From JAGMDK01 sp023128695 (GTDB lineage Bacteria > Planctomycetota > Phycisphaerae > UBA1845 > Fen-1342), in the NCBI GenBank assembly GCA_030628805.1, contig DAOVQG010000134.1, forward strand, positions 1-11,721: 11,721 nucleotides of DNA. The letters run 5' to 3'. Numbering within the stretch: the stretch's first letter is position 1; each line of letters starts with the position of its first letter. This document shows positions 6,692 to 11,721 of this stretch, in pieces. The notes beneath the pieces are model-generated. The model ran no database searches, was not told where the DNA came from, and saw only the letters and a list, made by a program, of their open reading frames with translations. The translations under genes and the position numbers were made by a program.

Positions 6692-8203
6692 ATGAAAGCG
6701 TTTTTCAAGCTGTCGCAGCCGTTTGTGAGCGCCTTCTGTGCCTTCTTGATGCTAAGCCAACTCACCATCGTCCCGCAGCTCCGGGCCGATGTGCCAGATC
6801 GATACGTCTGGCAGATCGAGCGGGTCGAGGAGAGCGGCACTACCTACATCATCAACAGCTTCGAGGGCGGTACGCCTGAAGACCCCTACGGCGACATCGC
6901 CTGGGCCAAGATGGACATCCCGGCTCAGTTCTTTCCGCTTGAACTTTGGGAAATCCACTCGTGGCATCAGAACAGCGCTTTCTACGACCACGGCTTGGCG
7001 GTGAAGTTCTACCTGTACAGAGGCTCTGACGGGACCGCCAAGTATCTTTTTGAGCATGCGGTTGTGTTTCCCGGCAAGAATGTCACGAGGCTACGCGTCG
7101 AATGCAGTGAATGCCGCGCGATCTTCGTTCCGGCGGACGGGCCACACGTCGGCATCGGTCTGATGTACGTGACCGAATTCGAGCACGCCGTCGGCTCTAG
7201 CTCCACTCATATCATCGTTGACAACGAAGGCTGCTGGCCGGGCTACAACCTTGTTTACGATTACAGCGCGCAGGAATGGGTGAACCCATGCGCGCTGGGC
7301 ATGCCCGGCAATTTCGGCATCCGCGTTCTTTTTGAGCCGCTCTGTCCGCAGCGCCTTGGCGACAATGATGGCGACTTTGACATCGACCTGCATGATTACG
7401 CCATGTTGCAGGCCGAGGCGACGGGGCCGACCGGTGATGTCTTTGGAACGCCGGGCGTATACGTAGACCTCGATAACAACTATGCGATTGACTTCGATGA
7501 TTTCACCATTCTCGCCGCTGACTACACTGGGCCGGACAATGATGTAGTCTGCCCGGAGTTTCCCGGGCCGCGCCTGCCTTTGGATTCAGCGCTTCAGCTC
7601 GTCAGCAGCTTGGCGGGGCACCCCAGCGGACCATTGAAGCTCCCCGCTGAGCTGCCGACGGGTGGCTTGCGATGGACGTACGGGCAACTAGCAGTAGTCC
7701 TGCTCATCGCCGTCGTACTCGTGTTTGCGATTGGTCCGTGTATAAGCTTCACCTGCCGTCAGTCAGGAGCTACCAGCTTCACGGCCGACGGCGTGATTCC
7801 AAACGTTAGCGAGGCGGACCGTATACGGCTTGCCATCGACCGCATCGGCCAGTTACCTGGGCAACTCTCCGAGGATTGCTGGTTCTACCTTGCCCAAGGA
7901 GCATGGTACAATCCCGAGGTCACCGGCATGATTCAGATAAACAGATCGGTGACCGAAGATGACACTGCTTACGGCGCGACGCATGTGCTCGGCCGCATAA
8001 CTATCCATCAATCCTTTTTCGACGGCGACCGCTGGGATCAGTGGGGTATCGATGGCTTGGCGCTGCTGCTCTTCTCAGAGTGGCAGCACTATAACGAGCC
8101 GGGCTGGGACGAGAGGCAATGCCAGCAGCAGTTGATCCAATGGCGTCAGCAAGTCGGCTTCGAGGACATCGCGCCGGAGTTTGGCCACGGCTTTGGCGAC
8201 TAG
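6692..8203 (+). CDS. Exported protein with two dockerin-type calcium loops and a degenerate zincin-like motif
   Basis: 503 residues; function not recognised. ATG 6692 has GGAGG 8 bases upstream (6679-6683) and starts a signal peptide (MKAFFKLSQPF, hydrophobic core, likely cleavage near LRADVPDRY, about residues 30-32). Residues ~33-215 form a Trp/Tyr-rich secreted domain. Two dockerin-like loops follow: GDNDGDFDIDLHD (D224-D235) and DLDNNYAIDFDD (D259-D270). Each has Asp at alternating positions and a hydrophobic helix after it, a pattern common in planctomycete surface proteins. A hydrophobic segment (333-349, VVLLIAVVLVFAIG) then crosses or anchors in the membrane. The C-terminal domain (~365-503) holds LLLFSEWQHY (S462-E-W-Q-H466), which resembles a HExxH zinc site with the first His replaced by Ser. 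It heads a two-gene operon with the membrane protein 12 bases downstream. Confidence 0.82.
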   Translation: MKAFFKLSQPFVSAFCAFLMLSQLTIVPQLRADVPDRYVWQIERVEESGTTYIINSFEGGTPEDPYGDIAWAKMDIPAQFFPLELWEIHSWHQNSAFYDHGLAVKFYLYRGSDGTAKYLFEHAVVFPGKNVTRLRVECSECRAIFVPADGPHVGIGLMYVTEFEHAVGSSSTHIIVDNEGCWPGYNLVYDYSAQEWVNPCALGMPGNFGIRVLFEPLCPQRLGDNDGDFDIDLHDYAMLQAEATGPTGDVFGTPGVYVDLDNNYAIDFDDFTILAADYTGPDNDVVCPEFPGPRLPLDSALQLVSSLAGHPSGPLKLPAELPTGGLRWTYGQLAVVLLIAVVLVFAIGPCISFTCRQSGATSFTADGVIPNVSEADRIRLAIDRIGQLPGQLSEDCWFYLAQGAWYNPEVTGMIQINRSVTEDDTAYGATHVLGRITIHQSFFDGDRWDQWGIDGLALLLFSEWQHYNEPGWDERQCQQQLIQWRQQVGFEDIAPEFGHGFGD

Positions 8204-8215
8204 CAAGGTGCAACC

Positions 8216-8545
8216 ATGAGCTTCACGACTGGCTTCGAACTCGCATGTGCGGTTGCGGTGCTCATCATCGGGATGGTTACCTGTGTCGCAGTTAGTAGCC
8301 GGCTGAAAGCCGCAACGCTGCCGTTGGCGGGTCTGTTCGTGCTCGCGGCCGACAGCAAGCTGTTCTGGCCGCATATGAGCGCGTTCTGCGTGGTCGAGCA
8401 ACTGGGTTACATCGAGGTGCTTCGGGATCGTCCATGGGTCGGCATATGGTACTATACGTGGCACCTCTTGCCGGTGCTGCTGGCCGGGTTCTTCGCGTGG
8501 GCCCTAGCGAGAGAGCTGCGCCGGGCGCTGCGTGCTTCGGGCTGA
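8216..8545 (+). CDS. Small integral membrane protein, unknown function
   Basis: 109 residues with hydrophobic stretches at about 8-28 (ACAVAVLIIGMVTCVAVS), 32-46 (a weaker one, ATLPLAGLFVLAADS) and 77-96 (WHLLPVLLAGFFAWALA). A basic C-terminus (RELRRALRASG) predicts that end to be cytoplasmic. ATG 8216 follows AAGG (8205-8208) and lies 12 bases after the stop of the exported-protein gene, so the two are probably one transcript. The middle part (FWPHMSAFCVVEQLGYIEVLRDRPWVGIWYY, shown only as landmarks FWPH and WVGIWYY) may face outward. No family is recognised. It ends in TGA, which shows TGA is a normal stop in this genome. Confidence 0.7.
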   Translation: MSFTTGFELACAVAVLIIGMVTCVAVSSRLKAATLPLAGLFVLAADSKLFWPHMSAFCVVEQLGYIEVLRDRPWVGIWYYTWHLLPVLLAGFFAWALARELRRALRASG

Positions 8546-8570
8546 CCAGTGTCCAAGTTCGGGTAGCCGG

Positions 8571-8707
8571 GACGGGTGGCCCACGTTCTCCGAACGTGGG
8601 TTCTCGATTTTATCTCCCCAAACAGCGTTGTTCGCTCCGTACCAACACTGGTTGCGCTACGGGGAAAAATCGGTTCCCCACGTTCGGAGAACGTGGGCCA
8701 CCCCGAC
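8571..8707. repeat. Compound palindromic element with two GTGGCCCACGTTC hairpins
   Basis: Left palindrome 8575-8600 (CCCACGTTC TCC GAACGTGGG) and right palindrome 8677-8702 (CCCACGTTC GGA GAACGTGGG) are themselves inverted relative to each other. The symmetry continues inward: CGATTTTATCTCCCC on the left matches CGATTTTTCCCC read from the right. The element is thus nested, a long inverted repeat whose ends are small hairpins, with ~55 bases between. No ORF is inside. It separates the convergent membrane-protein and J-domain genes and could act as a two-way transcript end. It may be the complete form of the repeat seen once at 6530. Confidence 0.72.
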
Positions 8708-8715
8708 ACCCCGAA

Positions 8716-9285
8716 TTATCCCGTCTGGTGGTCACGCTCGGACCACGGCAGCCGGCCCTCGTCATATACGCGGCACAGGCGTTCATAGGCGGTCTTGTAC
8801 GCCAGAAAGCGAAGGTTGTACTCGGCGCGGCCGGCTTCGTCGGTGGCTTTGTCGGGATGCCAGCGGTGGAGCAGGTCCCGCCAAGTCTGTTTGAGCTGCT
8901 CACGCGTGGCCCGGTCGTCGAGGCCGAACAGTTCGAGGGCCTCCGCCTCGGGCAACTCCGCGGCCCGGCGGCGAACCTGCTCGGTCACGACCTGCTTCTG
9001 TCTGGGATTGGCGGACTCGCGCAGCCACTTCCAGTCCCACACGTCGGGCAGCATGGCCCCCACGCTGGTCCCCATCACCGTCATGAAACGCGTGAACGGC
9101 TTGCCCTTCAGGCCGAACAGACCGTCCACCAGCAAGCCCGTCGCGGCAGCCGCCTTCCCGGTTAGCCGAGCGGTTTTTTTACGCTGCGAGGCGCGCCGGT
9201 CTTGCAGCAAACGGGCCACGTCCTCACGCCACACGCGGCGGAGAAATCGCCGAAACGCTTCGTTATCATTGGGGCGGAGAGCCAC
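8716..9285 (-). CDS. J-domain protein with C-terminal DnaJ domain
   Basis: 189 residues from GTG 9285. The C-terminal ~60 residues are a J-domain: LELFGLDDRATREQLKQTW (helices I and II), then HRWHPDK with the essential HPD (residues 133-135), then a third helix with LAYKTAYERL. J-domains stimulate the ATPase of DnaK/Hsp70 and bring clients to it. The N-terminal part is basic, with a mildly hydrophobic Gly/Ala-rich stretch (GKAAAATGLLVDGLFGL) and a MLPDVWDWKWL patch; no zinc-finger or G/F region is seen. It is therefore a class III type co-chaperone with an unknown client. GTG 9285 has GGAG 5 bases upstream. An ATG at 9324 would add 13 residues but has no ribosome binding site. Confidence 0.8.
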   Translation of the reverse strand: MALRPNDNEAFRRFLRRVWREDVARLLQDRRASQRKKTARLTGKAAAATGLLVDGLFGLKGKPFTRFMTVMGTSVGAMLPDVWDWKWLRESANPRQKQVVTEQVRRRAAELPEAEALELFGLDDRATREQLKQTWRDLLHRWHPDKATDEAGRAEYNLRFLAYKTAYERLCRVYDEGRLPWSERDHQTG

Positions 9286-9541
9286 GCGCGCTCCATCTTT
9301 TCGTCGGCCGGATGCCAAGTCCATATCGAAAGCAAATCATATCGTAACGTTTCACTCGGACGAGCGGCCCAAACACGGGGGCGTGGATTGAAACGCGGCG
9401 CTCCGCGCCCGGGTCATCGGCCAGCCCCACCAAACGCATGGCGGCCAGGGCGTCGGTGCCGCTGAGCTCAGGCAGACGGTCGGCCAACTGGTATTCCAGC
9501 GTCCTCGAAGAAGCGGAACTCACGCCTCCGCGGCTTACCAT
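9266..9541 (-). CDS. Doubtful small ORF upstream of the J-domain gene
   Basis: A 91-codon frame from ATG 9541. The stretch TLEYQLADRLPELSGTDALA to GLADDPGAERR uses GC-rich third positions as in real genes. The rest (from VSIHAPVFGPLV on) looks less coding and includes the translation of a CRISPR-repeat-like sequence. It would overlap the J-domain gene by 20 bases if that starts at GTG 9285. No family is recognised and no good ribosome binding site precedes the ATG. It may be a gene remnant, the first gene of a two-gene operon, or not coding. Confidence 0.28.
   Translation of the reverse strand: MVSRGGVSSASSRTLEYQLADRLPELSGTDALAAMRLVGLADDPGAERRVSIHAPVFGPLVRVKRYDMICFRYGLGIRPTKRWSARGSPPQ
9383..9394 (+). 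other. Solitary CRISPR-repeat-like 12-mer
   Basis: GTGGATTGAAAC, preceded by GGGGGC, is identical to the conserved 3' end of many type I (notably I-C-like) CRISPR repeats. GTTTCACTC at 9349-9357 lies upstream as a partial mirror. Only one copy exists here: no second repeat, no spacer and no cas gene. It may be an orphan repeat or chance. Confidence 0.2.
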
Positions 9542-9614
9542 CTTGGAACGCCCGTGCCGGCGAAGTTTTTCCCGCGGCTGATAATTTTTCCGGCTCGCAT
9601 TGCCCGGCCTGTGG

Positions 9615-9623
9615 TGATATAAT
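9615..9623 (+). promoter_or_regulatory. Extended -10 promoter of the lipoprotein gene
   Basis: TGATATAAT is a perfect extended -10 (TGn plus TATAAT, hexamer at 9618-9623), which can work without a good -35. None is seen at the right distance (TCGCAT at 17 bases). Transcription would begin near 9630 and give an untranslated leader of about 100 bases, in which I see no strong structure or riboswitch. Confidence 0.55.
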
Positions 9624-9729
9624 GGTGGAATTCGGATGCTCGGTGTAGTGCGCGCGAGCCTTGTGCTATATCGAGTGCCGGGGAACGAAGTTGTTGGGTA
9701 CACACACAGAACTAATAGAGGATTGGGCG

Positions 9730-11448
9730 ATGGAAAACGAAATGAACCCCGCTGCCAAGCAAACCCGGCACCGCCGCTGGTTATGGACCTCGGTCGCGTG
9801 CCTCGCGGGCCTCGCATTTTTGGCAGGCTGCGCGACGAATCCGAAAGGCACCCGCGACGCTCCCCAAGAGCCGCCGGCCGCCGAGAAAACACCAGCGGCG
9901 ACCCCCGCCGAGCCGGCTCCGGCCCCTGCTCCCGACGAACCGGAAGCTGCCGGCGCGTCCGCGGCGCCTCAGGAGTCCGAATCGAGCGCGGCGGAACGGC
10001 AGGCCATCCGGGAAATGATCCACAAGAAGATCCAGGAGCGTACCGCTCAACAAGTGGATTCTGATGTGCAAAAAGACGCCAGCGCGGCCCCCAAAACACC
10101 GGCCTCTGAGCCGCGGGCCGACGCGAGTGCGTCGAACCGTCCTCACCAGGTGACGCAGGCTGATCTCCTTAACCCCCCGGCGCGTGAGACCAAACAACCG
10201 CCCGTGGCGAAAGCAGATGTCGCGGGAGCGAGTAACGCGCCTACGCCGCGGGGCACCAAGCCGCAGAAACCGAAAAGCGAGAGCAGCTACAAGAAGGGCA
10301 CTCCCGGGAAGTTAACGCCGCCGCCCCCGGACGCTCCACAGCCGAAGTATGTCTGCCAGGAGCCGAAGATCACGCGCGACGATATTTGGAAGGGGCAGAA
10401 AGCGAAATTCGAGTTCGTCCTCGCCAACGAGGGGGAGGGCCCGCTCCAGATCAAGCTGAAGGGCGGCTGAGGGTTCAAAATCAGCGGCCAGTTGGCCCGC
10501 ACGATTGAACCGGGTAAGACCGAAACGGTTGAAGTATCTATGAGCACGGGAGCCCGAAGCGGAAGGCTCGGCCGGAAAGTCAAAGTCTACACCAACGACC
10601 GGGACATGTTGCAGACGACTCTGGAGTGCATCGCGAAAGTGCGCGTGGCCCTCAAGCTCCAGCCGGTCACGATCAACTTCGGGCAAATCAGCCGCGGCTC
10701 TGAGCCGCAAACGAAGATCGTCACGGTCCTGCGGGGCGACGGTGGAGCGATCAATCCGAAGATCGTTTCCACCGGGCACAAGCAGTTCGAGGCCGAATTG
10801 GTGGAGCTTGAGCCCGGCGAGAAGTATGAACTCAAGGTAACTGCCAACCCGCCCTGGCCGAACGACATGCTGCGGGGCTCGATGATTCTGGATACCGGGG
10901 TCGAGAGGTCGCCCCAGGAGAAGATCACCGTCTTTGCCCGGATCACGCCGCGGCTGGCGACCAACCCGAGTCGTTTCCGCATTCCTCCTAACATCGAGTC
11001 GGACCTGGAGATCCCCGCTGAGTTGAAGTGGTCGGACGGCGAGCCGGGCCGGGTTCTGGCGGCCTCCATCAACGACCCCGCGTTGAGCGTGGAGATCAAG
11101 GAGGAAGGCGAGCAGCAGATGATCGTCCTGCACGTGCCCGCGGGCTTCGAGGCGAAACGAGGGAAGAGATACACCGTCAAGCTCAAGACGGATGATCCGA
11201 CCACGGAAACCGTGGACGTTCAAGTCTACGCTTCGCGCCCCCCGGTGAAGCGCGAGCCGGGCGTCAAGGTCACGCCGAGCGGGGCGGGGACCAAGGCGAT
11301 CGCGCCGGGGCAACCGAAGCCGCCGATCAAGGCGCCGCCGCAGGCCCGGCCAAGTACGGACGCGCAACGACAGCCGCCGGCACAGCAGAAGCCGCCCGCG
11401 CGACCGACTCCGACCACGCAGCCCAGTTCGGTTGCACGGCCGGAGTAG
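9730..11448 (+). CDS. DUF1573-type multidomain lipoprotein with in-frame TGA at codon 247
   Basis: One frame of 572 codons broken only by TGA at 10468-10470. ATG 9730 has GAGGA 7 bases upstream. A lipoprotein signal (RRWLWTSVACLAG, lipobox LAGC, Cys34) is followed by a disordered Ala/Pro/Glu-rich region (~35-200). Three Ig-like domains come next (about 207-305, 306-400 and 401-500) and a Pro/Gln-rich tail. The first domain resembles DUF1573: EFVLANEGEGPLQIKLKGG, then TGA, then GFKISG, then the typical TIEPGKTETVEVSM. DUF1573 domains usually have a CGC motif after this strand, so TGA sits where the first Cys belongs and Phe replaces the second. Downstream codons stay fully coding with no other lesion. 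Options are selenocysteine insertion, stop readthrough, a recent nonsense mutation or a base-call error. The nearest downstream start codon (TTG 10492) lacks a ribosome binding site. Its probable role is a surface or periplasmic scaffold. Confidence 0.75.
10468..10500 (+). promoter_or_regulatory. In-frame TGA with downstream hairpin (SECIS-like candidate)
   Basis: Thirteen bases after the TGA, GCGGCC (10484-10489) pairs with GGCCCGC (10494-10500), with one bulged C and a 4-base loop AGTT. The loop lies 20-23 bases after TGA and has G in its second position. Size and distance fall within the loose bacterial SECIS model, but the E. coli-type GGTC loop and bulged U are absent. The hairpin could equally be chance in GC-rich coding sequence. 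Confidence 0.3.
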
Positions 11449-11482
11449 TTTTTCCCGCCGCTGGTAAGCAAGGCCGAGCAGC

Positions 11483-11510
11483 AAAAGGGCGCCCACTGTG
11501 GCGCCCTTTT
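11483..11510 (+). terminator. Intrinsic terminator of the lipoprotein gene
   Basis: A perfect 11-base stem, AAAAGGGCGCC (11483-11493) and GGCGCCCTTTT (11500-11510), surrounds the loop CACTGT. It ends in four T and starts 34 bases after the stop codon. The A/T symmetry lets it end transcripts from either side. A complete terminator downstream suggests the gene past the TGA is still a maintained transcription unit. Confidence 0.85.
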
Positions 11511-11552
11511 CTGTGTCCGCTCCACGCTGGATTGGCGGGTAGCGTCGTAGAA

Positions 11553-11721
11553 GGGATGGCGAAGCTCCCGCTGAGCCACGGCATTGGGAGGGCGAAGCCC
11601 CCGCTGAGCCGCGGCATTGGGAGGGCGAAGCTCCCGCTGAGCCGCGGCATTGGGAGGGCGAAGCTCCCGCTGAGCCGCTACTACGGCTCGGCAGGAGCCT
11701 CGCCCTCCCGCTGAGCCGCTA
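11553..11721. repeat. 33-bp tandem repeats ending in a large hairpin
   Basis: Units beginning GGGAGGGCGAAGCTCCC start at 11553 (variant GGGATGGCG), 11586, 11619 and 11652, an exact 33-base period with few substitutions. The last unit (11652-11677) pairs with an inverted, diverged copy (11684-11709) across the loop CTACTA with 3 mismatches in 26. A CCGCTGAGCCGCTA end repeats beyond it, and the array probably continues past the window. The period is a multiple of 3, so it reads as an 11-residue repeat (GRAKLPLSRGI), but I see no signs of a gene. It lies just after the terminator, in non-coding space. Confidence 0.82.

Noticed and set aside
9383..9394. CRISPR array
   Set aside because: Only one repeat-like unit, no spacers and no cas genes; kept only as a low-confidence note.
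9542..10099. Upstream part of the long minus-strand frame ending at 9266
   Set aside because: It is antisense to the lipoprotein signal and disordered region and crosses the plus-strand promoter; only the 9266-9541 part has any coding look.
10468..10470. Genetic code with TGA read as an amino acid throughout
   Set aside because: TGA ends the 109-residue membrane protein gene at 8543-8545 in the expected place.
10312..11496. 394-codon minus-strand ORF opposite the lipoprotein gene
   Set aside because: Arg/Leu-rich antisense shadow; the plus-strand Ig-like domains are the real signal.
11532..11714. 60-codon ORF through the 33-bp repeats
   Set aside because: Its open frame follows from the repeat length being a multiple of three; no ribosome binding site and no non-repeat sequence.

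Overview
The window comes from a GC-rich bacterial chromosome. It is most likely an uncultured Planctomycetota member. That is an inference from three things: dockerin-like calcium loops in an exported protein, a proline/alanine-rich lipoprotein with DUF1573-type Ig-like domains, and an unusually high load of small palindromic repeats between (and once inside) genes. No rRNA, tRNA or taxonomic marker is present to prove it.

Layout. (1) 10-2206, minus strand: a two-gene ABC exporter operon of the NatA/NatB (YhaQ/YhaP) type, with overlapping genes and a recognisable -10 box upstream. (2) 2207-2582: divergent intergenic region with a short GC palindrome. (3) 2583-6138, plus: dnaE, the replicative DNA polymerase III alpha subunit, cut in two by a 97-bp insertion built almost wholly of 8-bp units, folding as a hairpin and flanked by TCAC direct repeats. 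Removing one repeat plus the insert restores one frame of 1152 codons. (4) 6138-6256: a 119-bp MITE-like inverted-repeat element flanked by TA, inserted at the dnaE stop codon. (5) 6350-6445, minus: a 31-residue membrane peptide gene missed by length cut-offs. (6) 6530-8545, plus: a palindromic repeat, a good promoter, then a two-gene operon for an exported dockerin-loop protein with a degenerate zincin-like motif and a small membrane protein. (7) 8571-8707: a compound palindromic element. (8) 8716-9541, minus: a J-domain protein and a doubtful small ORF that contains a solitary CRISPR-repeat-like 12-mer. (9) 9615-11510, plus: extended -10 promoter, a lipoprotein gene with an in-frame TGA exactly where DUF1573 domains usually have a Cys, and a strong intrinsic terminator. 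(10) 11553-11721: 33-bp tandem repeats ending in a large hairpin.

The two observations most worth following are the interrupted dnaE and the in-frame TGA in the lipoprotein gene. In both, the coding sequence after the interruption looks fully intact. That fits recoding, split proteins or very recent disruption better than old decay. Assembly or base-call error must be excluded first.
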